From: Sphingomonadaceae bacterium
GTDB taxonomy: Bacteria > Pseudomonadota > Alphaproteobacteria > Sphingomonadales > Sphingomonadaceae
Length of the DNA stretch: 51,306 bases
Direction of reading: 5' to 3'
Assembly (NCBI GenBank): GCA_020850455.1
Contig: JADZEQ010000003.1
Coordinates: forward strand, 1-51,306
Shown: positions 1 through 7,759 of the stretch, piece after piece
How positions within the stretch are numbered: position 1 is the first letter of the stretch
Layout: the number at the start of each line of letters is the position of its first letter
Position numbers and translations under genes: made by a program
The notes under the pieces: generated by a model
The model's input: only the letters and a program-made list of their open reading frames with translations
What the model was told of the DNA's origin: nothing
Databases searched by the model: none

Positions 1-24
1 AATACGGATGGCGCGCGTCAGCAT
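1..24 (-). CDS. 5' end of a gene running off the left edge
   Basis: On the minus strand an ATG at 24-22 overlaps the stop codon of the Ner-like gene in an ATGA arrangement, and seven further sense codons follow before the window ends (MLTRAIRI). Tight coupling to the regulator suggests a second gene of the same phage operon; in Mu-like phages this position is usually the transposase region. Only eight residues are visible, so the product cannot be identified. Confidence 0.35.
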
Positions 25-293
25 CACGCGGCCTCCGCATTTTCGCCGTGCGCACGCTCCGCATTTGCGGTAGCTGTTTGTCCACGAATCGGGACAGCAC
101 GGGAAAGGATCAGATGTTCGGGATCGACGCCAAGGACCTCAGCGACAGCCTTTTTGGCAGTTTTGCTGCGGCTGCGGAGGAAGTCGCGGACTTGATCTTC
201 ATTGAGGCCGAAGTCGGCGGCAAACCGACCAAGGGAACCATAACGCATCCGCAATTCGGCTTTGATCTGCTCTGGGTGCAGGATCACTGACAT
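24..293 (-). CDS. Ner/Nlp-type winged-helix DNA-binding protein
   Basis: This 89-residue protein opens with a segment (HPEQIKAELRMRYGSLGRFA) matching the start of the Ner/Nlp family of phage Mu: a short amphipathic helix followed by a helix-turn-helix (roughly residues 5-60). Ner proteins repress the early and repressor promoters of transposable phages. The ATG at 293 was preferred over an upstream ATG at 320, which has no ribosome-binding site, although the site before 293 is also weak. The tail after residue 60 is Ala/Glu-rich. It is divergent from an S24-type repressor, the usual immunity-region pairing. The family is probable; phage type is an inference. Confidence 0.7.
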   Translation of the reverse strand: MSVILHPEQIKAELRMRYGSLGRFAADFGLNEDQVRDFLRSRSKTAKKAVAEVLGVDPEHLILSRAVPIRGQTATANAERAHGENAEAA

Positions 294-996
294 GGTCTCG
301 CGTCCAACTAAAAAATCCATAAACGTGGATATAGATGCCGCAAAACGGGACAGTCAAGACGGTGTCGTAGAAAAAATTGCCGCGCGTGTGCGCGAGCGGG
401 CGAGTGAGCTGAGGTTCAACGCTCGATCCCTAGGAGAGGCGGTCGGCGTCCCGTCATCAAGCGCACACAACTATTGGAATGGATCGCGCGGCTGGCCTTC
501 GGAAAAGCTGGGCGACCTCGCGGACGTTTTAGGTACAAATGTGGATGCGTTGGTCACTGGCCGTGGATTTTCGCAGCGACACCTAGTCGATGCCAACGAC
601 GCCGACTGGGTGGAGATACCGGAATATGCGCTGCTGGAGATCGATGAGCGCGGCAAGGCCTCGTCGATCGCCACCACTAATCTACGCCGTGACTGGCTGA
701 GCTCGAGCCTGGGAGAGGCCTCAGGTCTGTGGCTGACGCGATTGCCGGCACCCTTCGATGCGCTTACGCTTGGTACAGGTGCCGTGCTTATCTGCAAGGA
801 TCACCAGGCCGGCGAGCGCCTCTTCGACGGGACGCACTATCTGTGGTGGATCAATGGCGGCGTCGTCATGGCACCCTTCGCCAGGCGCGAGGGCGCGCCC
901 GGCGATCGCTTCGTTCTGGCCCGCGACGTCGGCAACCTCGAAGATCAGTATCTACCGATCGCCCGCGTCGTCGGCCAGCTAGCAAGGCCGATATGA
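292..996 (+). CDS. Phage-type repressor: XRE HTH plus S24 (LexA-like) C-terminal domain
   Basis: The 234-residue product has an N-terminal XRE-like helix-turn-helix (about residues 28-85, with the LGEAVGVPSSSAHNYWNG recognition region) and a C-terminal half with the layout of S24 peptidase-type repressors (GAVLICKD, then GTHYLWWINGGVVMAPF). It should act in the cytoplasm as the immunity repressor opposing the divergent Ner-like protein. A catalytic Ser/Lys dyad is not clear, so it may be a non-cleavable relative. The ATG at 292 overlaps the ner start by two bases; a GTG at 325 or an ATG at 262 are alternatives and neither has a better Shine-Dalgarno. Confidence 0.7.
   Translation: MVSRPTKKSINVDIDAAKRDSQDGVVEKIAARVRERASELRFNARSLGEAVGVPSSSAHNYWNGSRGWPSEKLGDLADVLGTNVDALVTGRGFSQRHLVDANDADWVEIPEYALLEIDERGKASSIATTNLRRDWLSSSLGEASGLWLTRLPAPFDALTLGTGAVLICKDHQAGERLFDGTHYLWWINGGVVMAPFARREGAPGDRFVLARDVGNLEDQYLPIARVVGQLARPI
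315..330. promoter_or_regulatory. Candidate operator dyad between divergent regulators
   Basis: Two 5-bp arms, ATCCA at 315-319 and TGGAT at 326-330, face each other across six bases in a locally AT-rich stretch beside the start codons of the two divergent regulators. That is where a phage repressor or Ner would be expected to bind. The dyad is short and could be chance. Confidence 0.3.
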
Positions 997-1008
997 AGGG
1001 AAGAAATC

Positions 1009-1353
1009 ATGATTAGAATTGTGGCATTAGGGCTGACATTGATTGCGACATCATCTACCGCCTTCGCCGAGCCTGTTTATATGCAGTGTTCCTTTCTGAT
1101 CGAAGGCCGGGACTATCCAATCGAGGTAACGGCAGACGAAGCAGCTGGCTCGGTCTCCGTTTTTGTCCCGTCCACTGGTCACACTGAACGACTTCCAGGC
1201 ACTTTCACGCCTGATCGCCTGGTCTTTTCCAACCGGATGCTTTCCTATGTGATCAGCCGCGTTGACCTCTCCATAGAGCGTACCATCACAAGCATTTCCT
1301 CGACCCAGCGCGGGCAATGCCAGTTGCAGCAGCCGCCGAGGCGGCAATTCTAG
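1009..1353 (+). CDS. Small secreted protein of unknown function
   Basis: A 114-residue protein with a clear signal peptide (basic start, hydrophobic core, likely cleavage after TAFA at residue 20). The mature part has two cysteines, C27 and one near the C-terminus, compatible with one periplasmic disulfide. A good ribosome-binding site (GGGAAG) precedes the ATG, and the gene starts 12 bases after the repressor, so both are likely co-transcribed. A secreted product in this position may be a lysogenic-conversion (moron) gene. No family was recognised. Confidence 0.6.
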   Translation: MIRIVALGLTLIATSSTAFAEPVYMQCSFLIEGRDYPIEVTADEAAGSVSVFVPSTGHTERLPGTFTPDRLVFSNRMLSYVISRVDLSIERTITSISSTQRGQCQLQQPPRRQF

Positions 1354-1431
1354 GCCGCGCGCTGCCCTCTTTCTTGCGTTCTCTTTTTGTTCTATTCTCG
1401 CTCGCGACTCGCGATCTGAGGAGAAAGGACA

Positions 1432-1659
1432 ATGACCAAAGCTGTGCCGGGCAATTTTATGGACTGGGTGCGTGATCAGCATCGCAGGAAGGATGACGTT
1501 GGTGATCTCGCGCGCAAGGTTCGTGACGATCGGCGCGCCTTCTCGATCACCAGCGCCGCTGATCTGTCCCGCCGACTGAACGAAGACCAGGCTGACTGGC
1601 AAATGCACGATGCGCTGGAGCAGGCCGAGGCCGAATGGCGACGCGAGGCTGGCCTCTGA
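1432..1659 (+). CDS. YozE_SAM_like domain protein
   Basis: A 75-residue protein resembling the YozE SAM-like fold family: an aromatic-W-x-x-Q start (FMDWVRDQHRRKDDVGDLARKV) followed by a short helical bundle (F37-L49, W58-L75). A strong ribosome-binding site, GGAGAAAGG, sits just upstream. These domains occur in phage and accessory DNA, with unknown role. Its TGA overlaps the ATG of the next gene (TGATG), making it the first of a coupled run of tiny genes. Confidence 0.65.
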   Translation: MTKAVPGNFMDWVRDQHRRKDDVGDLARKVRDDRRAFSITSAADLSRRLNEDQADWQMHDALEQAEAEWRREAGL

Positions 1660-1892
1660 TGCGCACGGTCACCCAATTCGCTTATGCGTGGGCCGGGCGG
1701 CGCGTCGGCCCATGGCGGGCCGAGAGGAGCGCGGCTGAGCGCGACGCGATCAGAGAGGGGCGCGCCAGCCGCTGCAGGGATACCGGGATCGTCTTTTTGA
1801 CTGTCCCGGCCGACATCATCACCCGCGAAGCCGAACCGCCGATGGAGGTGGCCGAGCAACGCCAGCGGCCCGTGCTGCGGATCGTCGCCTGA
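1659..1892 (+). CDS. Small protein, first member of a tandem paralogous pair
   Basis: This 77-residue protein starts at an ATG fused to the preceding stop (TGATG). Its core aligns with the next gene: both carry an aromatic/hydrophobic strand, GRRV.PWR, then an Arg/Glu/Ala-rich helix (AAERDAIREGR here, AAQRDAVRKRL there) and a closing V.I strand. No known family was recognised. Because both copies are translationally coupled, they likely arose by duplication in place. Upstream ATG at 1635 is possible but would overlap the previous gene deeply. Confidence 0.55.
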   Translation: MRTVTQFAYAWAGRRVGPWRAERSAAERDAIREGRASRCRDTGIVFLTVPADIITREAEPPMEVAEQRQRPVLRIVA

Positions 1893-2071
1893 TGGCTGAT
1901 ACCCGCTTCGCCGTGTCACTGTTCGGCCGTCGCGTAACGCCTTGGCGGGATACGCGCGAAGCGGCACAGCGAGACGCCGTCCGCAAGCGGCTCGGCGATC
2001 GTGACGATTGGGCGGGCGGGCGCTTTTACGCCGACGTTGGCGTCCGCATCATTTCAGAGCCCGCACGATGA
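1892..2071 (+). CDS. Small protein, second member of the tandem paralogous pair
   Basis: An open frame of 59 codons starting with an ATG that overlaps the previous stop (TGATG at 1890-1894). The product begins MADTRFAVSLFGRRVTPWRD and continues with an Arg-rich helix and GRFYADVGVRIISEPAR. It shares GRRV.PWR, A.RDA.R and the terminal V.II pattern with the preceding protein. Its stop overlaps the ATG of a membrane peptide (ATGA). Function is unknown. Confidence 0.5.
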   Translation: MADTRFAVSLFGRRVTPWRDTREAAQRDAVRKRLGDRDDWAGGRFYADVGVRIISEPAR

Positions 2072-2148
2072 GCCGACGTGATATCGGCTGGGGCGTTCTT
2101 TGCGTTGCGATCTGGAGCGCGATTATCGCCTCGATCATTTTCTTGTGA
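2068..2148 (+). CDS. 26-residue single-span membrane peptide
   Basis: An ATG overlapping the previous TGA (ATGA at 2068-2071) opens a 26-codon frame. The peptide has a basic N-terminus (MSRRD) and then about 20 hydrophobic residues ending IIASIIFL, so it should be a single transmembrane segment with N-in topology. Its TGA overlaps a GTG start of the next gene (GTGA). Very small phage membrane peptides can be holin-like, toxin-like or superinfection-exclusion factors; nothing here discriminates. It is supported mainly by the overlaps. Confidence 0.4.
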   Translation: MSRRDIGWGVLCVAIWSAIIASIIFL

Positions 2149-2492
2149 CGGCGCCGGCCGCGACGCGCGAGCGCGCGATATGGTTGGCCTTGGTCACGCT
2201 TGCCGAATGCATCGACAATCTCGACGCCGATCCGCTCTCCCCAGGCCCCTCAGTTCGGCTTGCGCTGGCAGTGCTGTGCCTGGCCGGCGACAATGCCGAG
2301 CGGGCGTCAGAATTTTGGCAGGTCCTGCGTGACCCGATGCCGTGCTGCGATGTCCCGAACCAGCGGCGCTACATTCGGCGTCGAGATGCAGTAATCTGCT
2401 TGACCGGGCTTGCCCGAAACGCCGGCCTGCCGATCGAACACATGGATATGCATGCACGTCTCTGGAGCGATGCCCGTGCACCGGCCAGTTAG
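2145..2492 (+). CDS. Hypothetical phage-region protein, helical
   Basis: A GTG at 2145 overlapping the preceding TGA gives a 115-residue product; an in-frame start at 2100 would instead overlap the membrane peptide. It is mostly helical, with four cysteines, two adjacent in a DPMPCCD motif and one in AVICLTGLARNAGL. No family was recognised. It is the last gene of the coupled run, and its stop codon lies inside the left arm of an inverted repeat that begins at 2487. Confidence 0.55.
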   Translation: MTAPAATRERAIWLALVTLAECIDNLDADPLSPGPSVRLALAVLCLAGDNAERASEFWQVLRDPMPCCDVPNQRRYIRRRDAVICLTGLARNAGLPIEHMDMHARLWSDARAPAS

Positions 2493-2576
2493 AAAAAGGG
2501 TCCCACTTCCCAACTGCCCGAAAAGCGACTTTGGCGGTTTTCCGCCATTCTAACTGGGACCCTTGGGGTCCCAGTT
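2487..2576. repeat. Nested inverted repeats, possible terminator or attachment structure
   Basis: The bases 2552-2562 and 2566-2576 form a perfect 11-bp stem with a TTG loop. The word gggtccca occurs at 2498-2505 and again at 2566-2573, with its inverse between them. AGTTAGAA at 2487-2494 is the exact inverse of 2548-2555, and a small GGCGG-TTTT-CCGCC hairpin lies at 2533-2546. The arms compete, so alternative foldings are possible. There is no T-run, so a simple intrinsic terminator is not certain. Confidence 0.5.
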
Positions 2577-2912
2577 CCGCAAGCATTGCACGCCCCGCCT
2601 CAGCCCGTTTTGGCCGCACGCGTAGGCTTTAGGATGCCTCTTAGAGCCTAGTTTTCCGCCATTTATTGGTTTCTTAGAAGGGAGTGGTCGCTTCGCGCGG
2701 TTCAGGCTCGCGCAGGCCATGATATTGCCGATTTCGGCCCGATTTTCGGTTTCACTCTAGACACAGCCTGCGCTGCAATGCCGCAGATGAACTAACGAAA
2801 AACCCAATTTTTCTGCGCCTTTGACCGCCTTTCCCCACTTCTCCCCGCATCTCCCCATCACTCTAAATGGTCTTGTCACCCTACACCCATCGCTCTGCAT
2901 CGCGAGGCCCCC
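2493..2912. other. Gene-free interval at the right border of the phage-like region
   Basis: No convincing gene is seen in these 420 bases on either strand. Besides the hairpins up to 2576, a 13-base word (gttttccgccatt) occurs at 2537-2549 and again at 2651-2663, and the stretch 2820-2870 is C/T-rich. The interval separates phage-type genes from ordinary chromosomal genes, so the junction of the element may lie here. Confidence 0.4.
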
Positions 2913-3185
2913 ATGTTGCGGCAATTGCGCGCCGCGCTGGGCCATGGAGCAACGGTCAGCCTAATGCATGAACGCCGCTGGGCGAGCGCCACCTTCACCG
3001 GCATGCGCCATTATTTCAGCGTCCGGTTGGCGGCGGCAGGGGGCGATGCACTGCTCGATGCCCTTGGCGACCATATTTTCCGTCTATCGGGCCTGTTGGT
3101 CGCCGACTGCCATGTCCCGCGCCGGGAGCGGGACGGTGACATGCTGGCTGCCGAAGTCGAAATGCTGACCGTCGCGCTCGATTGA
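2913..3185 (+). CDS. Conserved-looking hypothetical protein, 90 residues
   Basis: A 90-residue protein with an alternating strand/helix pattern: MHERRWASATFTGMRHYFSVRL would form two strands and AALGHGATVSLM plus LLDALGDHIFRLSG two other elements. Codon use is like that of neighbouring chromosomal genes. No family was recognised and no Shine-Dalgarno stands out before the ATG. It stands alone, convergent with the next gene. Confidence 0.5.
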   Translation: MLRQLRAALGHGATVSLMHERRWASATFTGMRHYFSVRLAAAGGDALLDALGDHIFRLSGLLVADCHVPRRERDGDMLAAEVEMLTVALD

Positions 3186-3216
3186 GCGCCGGACGACATG
3201 CAAAATCTATCGGTAA

Positions 3217-4245
3217 TTAGCCGACATGCGCGCGCATCCGCCGCAATGTGGCGAGCGCGGCGGCAAGTGCTGGATCATCGGGCACCGGCATTTCGCCAGC
3301 GGGTGGCGGAACGGGCGCGCCGTCCAGCGATGGTTCGCCTGCCGATGCAGCATCCACCGCATTTTCAACGACCACATCAACATCATTGGCGACTTCCGGC
3401 GCGTTGGACGTGACAGCTGCGGCGGGCGTATCCTGCGCGGCACTGGCCGGCTGGCGCCGTGCCAAACCTTGTTCGAGACGCGCCAATAATTGGTCGAGCC
3501 GCATTACAGACACATCGATGGGGTCGGCGACCGGCGGCGTAGCGGGCGGCAATTCGGGCGCTTGCCAAACCGCTTCTTCTGGCGCTGGCTCCGGCGCTTC
3601 CAAGTCGAGAGGCGCTGCAAAGGCGGGCGCGACTGGTTCCGGCGTTTCTACTGCCACCATGTCGGATAGGATGAGCGGCGCGTCCTCCGCCGCCTCTTCA
3701 TCGGTAAATGCCGCATCGAGTACCAACGGCGCATCTGCCGCCGCGTCGGGGATTTCCGCAGCTTCAACGCTCAACCCCGCATCGTCGAGCGGAGGCAGTG
3801 GCGGCAAATCGGACAGGGCTGATTCGCTTGCACGGACATCCTGCGACACCGAAAAGGGTCGGCGTGCCGGGGCATCGGGGTGGCGATCCTCCGCGCGCAG
3901 CGGCGGGGCATCCGCCTCATCCTCCGCGCCCTCGCCCCGCATCCGCTGCAGCAGGCTGCGCCACGACGTGCCATTTGACACGACACCGAAAATCCTGGCC
4001 AAAATCCAGCCGATCAGCGCACCCAATATTGCCAACGCCAACGCGGTGACAATATGCGCCATGGTGCCAAAGGGTGGCACCGCCGATGGTATCAACGCAT
4101 CAAGATAAAGCTGAAATGACGCCGATTCGATCCACGCCGTCGGCACCAGTAAGCCCGCAAGCCCCATGATTGTCGCCATCGGCGCGGCAACCATCGCCGC
4201 CCCAAAGGGGAGCGCAATCGCCCGGTCTGATCCAAAAATCGCCAT
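3217..4245 (-). CDS. Two-span membrane protein with long acidic cytoplasmic tail
   Basis: The 342-residue protein has two hydrophobic segments (about residues 15-35 and 62-86) followed by a low-complexity tail of some 250 residues rich in Ala, Pro, Glu and Asp. Two short conserved-looking helical pieces lie in the tail: DQLLARLEQGLARRQ (about 250) and the end, DPALAAALATLRRMRAHVG. It lies 47 bases downstream of the glycosyltransferase gene and may be co-transcribed with it. The architecture suggests a membrane-anchored scaffold, but no family could be named. Confidence 0.65.
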   Translation of the reverse strand: MAIFGSDRAIALPFGAAMVAAPMATIMGLAGLLVPTAWIESASFQLYLDALIPSAVPPFGTMAHIVTALALAILGALIGWILARIFGVVSNGTSWRSLLQRMRGEGAEDEADAPPLRAEDRHPDAPARRPFSVSQDVRASESALSDLPPLPPLDDAGLSVEAAEIPDAAADAPLVLDAAFTDEEAAEDAPLILSDMVAVETPEPVAPAFAAPLDLEAPEPAPEEAVWQAPELPPATPPVADPIDVSVMRLDQLLARLEQGLARRQPASAAQDTPAAAVTSNAPEVANDVDVVVENAVDAASAGEPSLDGAPVPPPAGEMPVPDDPALAAALATLRRMRAHVG

Positions 4246-4292
4246 ATGCCTTTACCCTGTTGGTCACGCCCACCCCATGCGCGCGCCCAGAT

Positions 4293-5513
4293 TTACCGGG
4301 GATGACGCGTATCGAGCAAGCGTTGGTAAACACCTGCATAACGCCGAATGTTTGACGACCAGTTACGCTCTGCCTCAACAAAGGCGCGCGCCCGCGCCCG
4401 CTGCGCATCCCAACCATCGCGCGCGGCAACCATCGCCTCCAGCGCATGGGCGAGCGCACCGGCATCATCGGGCGCAAATAATATCCCGGTGTCGCCATCG
4501 CGGATAAGCTCTCGGTGCCCGCCAATGTCGGATGCCGCAACCAGCCGCATCTGCGCCATCGCCTCCAGCGGCTTCAATGGCGTCACCAATTGGGTGAGGC
4601 GCATCGATTTGCGCGGATAGGCCAATATGTCGATGATGCTATAATATTGTTCGACCGCGTCGTGCGGCACGCGACCAACAAAGTGGATGGCGTGTGCGGC
4701 AGGCGAAGCGGCAGCAGCGGCGCGCAAAGCGGCCTCCATCGGCCCGCCACCAACCAGCAGACAGTGGATATTGCTGCCGCGCGCATGGAGCAGCGCCATC
4801 GCATCGATCAAAATATCGATGCCCTCATAATCATAAAAACTGCCGATAAAGCCGACAACGGGTGCGTCACCTATGCCCAATTGTGCCGCCAGCGCCGCAT
4901 CGCGCGGGCGCGGCGAACCAAATTGTTCCATGTCTACGCCATTGGGGGAGACGAGGATTTTGTCAGGCGATATGCCCCGCCCGACAAGGTCGCTGCGCAA
5001 CCCTTCACAAATCACCGCCACCGCATCGGCCCGCCGCACCGCGCGTGTTTCGAGCCAGCGGGTCAGGCGATATTTGACCGACCCCTCACTGCCGGTGCCA
5101 TTGCCGACCGCCGCATCCTCCCAAAAAGCGCGTATTTCATAGAGGAGGGGGAGGCCCGATTGATCCGCCACCCCCTGCGCCGCCAGCGCGCCAAGCACCG
5201 GCGAATGGACATGCAAAATATCGGGTGCATATTCGGCGACGACTTCGCCAATCCGCGCGCGCAATGCCGATATTTCCCGCCATTCGCGCAGCGGGCTCGC
5301 CCCGCTGCTTTGTCCCGCCGTGCGAAAAAAGCGGATGCCATCCACCATTTCATCCACGGGCATAGACATATCTTGCCCCAATTGACGCTGACCGGTCAGC
5401 CCCGCCACATCCCACCCCAACGCCATTTGGGCGCGGATGATGGCGCGGGTACGAAAAGTGTAACCGCTTTGCAGCGGCAAACTATGGTCGAGGATGTGCA
5501 ATACACGGGTCAT
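4293..5513 (-). CDS. Exosortase-A-associated GT4 glycosyltransferase
   Basis: This 406-residue protein is a GT-B fold glycosyltransferase. It has the N-terminal Rossmann half with HVHSP (101-105), the family-specific YEIRAFWEDAAVGNG at 125-139, the nucleotide-sugar domain (VVGFIGSFYDYEG, 219-231) and the donor-binding E-containing motif TPLKPLEAMA (311-320). The YEIRAFWED block is typical of the PEP-CTERM/exosortase-A-system glycosyltransferases (TIGR04063 type). It should transfer a sugar during extracellular polysaccharide assembly on the cytoplasmic side of the membrane. It is divergent from the matching ligase gene; exosortase itself is not in the window. Confidence 0.88.
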   Translation of the reverse strand: MTRVLHILDHSLPLQSGYTFRTRAIIRAQMALGWDVAGLTGQRQLGQDMSMPVDEMVDGIRFFRTAGQSSGASPLREWREISALRARIGEVVAEYAPDILHVHSPVLGALAAQGVADQSGLPLLYEIRAFWEDAAVGNGTGSEGSVKYRLTRWLETRAVRRADAVAVICEGLRSDLVGRGISPDKILVSPNGVDMEQFGSPRPRDAALAAQLGIGDAPVVGFIGSFYDYEGIDILIDAMALLHARGSNIHCLLVGGGPMEAALRAAAAASPAAHAIHFVGRVPHDAVEQYYSIIDILAYPRKSMRLTQLVTPLKPLEAMAQMRLVAASDIGGHRELIRDGDTGILFAPDDAGALAHALEAMVAARDGWDAQRARARAFVEAERNWSSNIRRYAGVYQRLLDTRHPR

Positions 5514-5575
5514 TCGCCCCCATTGCCAGCGAATGTTTAAGGCAGCGTCAACCCTAAGCTGCTATGCCGCGCTGC

Positions 5576-5752
5576 ATGATCGACGGCATCGCCATTTTGA
5601 CCACCCATATTTTGCTGCTCGTCGCCTTTTATCTGGTCGGCGCACGCGATGATATGGATGACGAAGCGCCGCCGGGCGAACGCCATCGCGGCGTCGGCTT
5701 TGGTATCGATATGCCGCAAAATCCTGCCCCGCCATTTGGCGCGCAGGACTGA
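5576..5752 (+). CDS. Small single-span membrane protein
   Basis: A 58-residue frame with one hydrophobic segment (IAILTTHILLLVAFYLVGA) followed by an acidic, Pro-rich soluble tail. It ends 8 bases before the O-antigen-ligase-like gene and is divergent from the glycosyltransferase, so it may be a small accessory of the exosortase-A locus. A start at 5564 is equally possible; neither has a ribosome-binding site, so the gene is only moderately supported. Confidence 0.5.
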   Translation: MIDGIAILTTHILLLVAFYLVGARDDMDDEAPPGERHRGVGFGIDMPQNPAPPFGAQD

Positions 5753-5760
5753 CGCGGCCG

Positions 5761-7134
5761 ATGCGCGACGTATTTTTCCTTGCCTTTTTGCTCGCAGCAT
5801 TCGGCCTGTCGATCAGGCGGCCGTTCCTGCTGGTGATGATTTATTGCTATGTCGATATCGTCGCCCCGCAACGCCTGTCCTATAGTCTGCTGGCCAAACT
5901 GCCCTTATCGCTGATTGCCTTTGGACTGGCCGTCGTCACCTGGATATTTTTTGACAATAAGAAGGGGACGCGGGTTGACCTGTTGCAGGCCCTGCTTATC
6001 GCCCTCCTAATTTATTGTGGTTTAACAACTATTTACGCTGACTTTCCCAAGGAAGCGCTCGATAAATGGTCATGGGTGTGGAAAGCGCTGCTTTGGTCTA
6101 TTTTCCTGCCACTGACGCTGCGCACCAAATTGCGCATCGAAATGCTGGCGCTCACCATGTGCCTCAGCGCTGCGACATTGGCGATTACCGGCGGGCTAAA
6201 GACGGTGATGGGCGGCAGCGGCTATGGTTCGCTGCAACTGCTGCTCGACGATAATAGCGGGCTGTTCGAAGGGTCAATTTTTTCCACCGTCGCCATAGCC
6301 ATCATGCCGTTGATTTTGTGGCTGGCGCGCTATGGGACCATATTCAAACCATCGCGCTATGTCTGGGCCTTTGCCATCGCGCTTTGCTTTGCCTGTCTGC
6401 TGATCCCGGTGGGGACGCAGGCGCGCACCGGCCTTGTCTGTGCGGCGTTTCTGGGCCTGCTGGGTCTGCGCGACAGTAAGCGCAAGGCAACCTATATCGG
6501 CGTCATCGTCGGTGGGGCCTTGCTCGCCCTGCCGTTGCTGCCCGCCGCCTTTGCCGCGCGGATGGACACAATCGGCAATTATCAATCCGACGAATCGGCA
6601 TCGACGCGGGTCGCGGTTTGGGGCTGGACATGGAACCATGTGCTCGAACATCCGCTGGGCGGCGGCTTTGACATGTATCGCCAGAATGAGCTGCAGGTGA
6701 ATAAGGTCGTCGTCCACAATGTCGGCGGGCAAATAACGCGGGAGATTATTCCCTATACCGACCGCGCCCGCGCCTTTCACTCCAGCTATTTTGAGATGCT
6801 GGGCGAACAGGGCTTCCCCGGCCTCATCCTCTGGCTGTTGCTCCAGCTCATCTGCCTCATCCGTATGGAAAAAATCCGCCGCCGCTACGCCACCCCGGTT
6901 TTTGAGGATATGTGGATCCGTCCGCTGGCATCGGCATTGCAGGGCGGGCATATCGTCTATCTGCTCGGCAGCCTGTTCGTCGGTATCGCCTTTCAACCCT
7001 TCATCTATATGTTGATAGCGCTGCAAATCGGCCTCCACACCTATGTCAAACGGCGGGAGGAGGAGGCACGGTGGCGCCCGCTAACGGGGGATGTTGCCCC
7101 CACCGTGCCCGCCGCCGCCACATCGAATTTCTAA
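5761..7134 (+). CDS. Exosortase-A-associated O-antigen ligase / O-glycosylation ligase (Wzy_C type)
   Basis: A 457-residue polytopic membrane protein with around ten hydrophobic segments. The large periplasmic loop of Wzy_C/WaaL proteins is recognisable: TQARTGLVCAAF near residue 220 with the conserved Arg, EHPLGGGFDMYR near 298, and HSSYFEMLGEQGFPG near 340. The opening (FLLVMIYCYVDIVAPQ) is typical of the exosortase-A-associated putative O-glycosylation ligase family (TIGR03097 type). It would join or polymerise undecaprenyl-linked glycans at the periplasmic face. It pairs functionally with the divergent glycosyltransferase. Confidence 0.85.
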   Translation: MRDVFFLAFLLAAFGLSIRRPFLLVMIYCYVDIVAPQRLSYSLLAKLPLSLIAFGLAVVTWIFFDNKKGTRVDLLQALLIALLIYCGLTTIYADFPKEALDKWSWVWKALLWSIFLPLTLRTKLRIEMLALTMCLSAATLAITGGLKTVMGGSGYGSLQLLLDDNSGLFEGSIFSTVAIAIMPLILWLARYGTIFKPSRYVWAFAIALCFACLLIPVGTQARTGLVCAAFLGLLGLRDSKRKATYIGVIVGGALLALPLLPAAFAARMDTIGNYQSDESASTRVAVWGWTWNHVLEHPLGGGFDMYRQNELQVNKVVVHNVGGQITREIIPYTDRARAFHSSYFEMLGEQGFPGLILWLLLQLICLIRMEKIRRRYATPVFEDMWIRPLASALQGGHIVYLLGSLFVGIAFQPFIYMLIALQIGLHTYVKRREEEARWRPLTGDVAPTVPAAATSNF

Positions 7135-7246
7135 CCGGCAATTTCCCAACTTTATTGCAAAGCAGCATGGCGTTGCGCGCCAAATCCGCTATGGGTAGAG
7201 CATACCGAATATAAAAATGGCCTAATGCAAAAATAGGATGCGAAAC

Positions 7247-7705
7247 ATGGCGGGGATTACACCACAGGCACTGGCTGCACGGGCAGGCGAAAATCTGGGC
7301 ACGTCCGAATGGGTGCTGGTCGATCAGGCGATGATCAATAAATTTGCCGACGCGACGGGCGACCATCAATTCATCCATGTGAACGAAGAAATGGCCAAGA
7401 TGACGCCCTTTGGCGGCACAATTGCCCATGGTTTCCTGACCCTGTCCCTCTTTCCGATGCTGATGGCCAAGTCCGATTGCCCGCGCGTCGAAGGGGTCAA
7501 GATGGGCGTCAACTATGGCGGCAACAAAGTTCGCTTCCTCGCCCCCGTCCGGTCGGGCAAGCGGGTGCGCGCCCATTTCAAACTGCTGGAGCTGGAGGAA
7601 AAGCGCCCCGGCCAATGGCAGCAAACACTCGAATTTTCGGTGGAGATAGAGGGGGAGGACAAGCCTGCCCTGATCGCCGAATGGATCAGCCAGTTTTTCG
7701 TCTGA
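7247..7705 (+). CDS. MaoC-family (R)-specific enoyl-CoA hydratase
   Basis: The 152-residue protein has a hot-dog fold with the hydratase 2 motif FADATGDHQFIHVNEE (33-48), giving catalytic D39 and H44, then the FGGTIAHGFLTLSLFP block. It should hydrate trans-2-enoyl-CoA to (R)-3-hydroxyacyl-CoA, linking beta-oxidation to acyl-CoA or polyhydroxyalkanoate metabolism. The ATG at 7247 has an AGGA 7 bases upstream; an ATG three codons earlier overlaps that site. A thiolase follows 54 bases downstream. Confidence 0.9.
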   Translation: MAGITPQALAARAGENLGTSEWVLVDQAMINKFADATGDHQFIHVNEEMAKMTPFGGTIAHGFLTLSLFPMLMAKSDCPRVEGVKMGVNYGGNKVRFLAPVRSGKRVRAHFKLLELEEKRPGQWQQTLEFSVEIEGEDKPALIAEWISQFFV

Positions 7706-7759
7706 TCCGCTTGTTGCGGCGCAAAGTCGCACAGACGCCAATTTTCTAGGAGTTAGGAT

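Noticed and set aside
3248..4108. Long plus-strand frame opposite the acidic membrane protein
   Set aside because: Ser/Ala/Gly low-complexity translation without any domain; it mirrors the Ala/Glu/Pro codons of the minus-strand gene.
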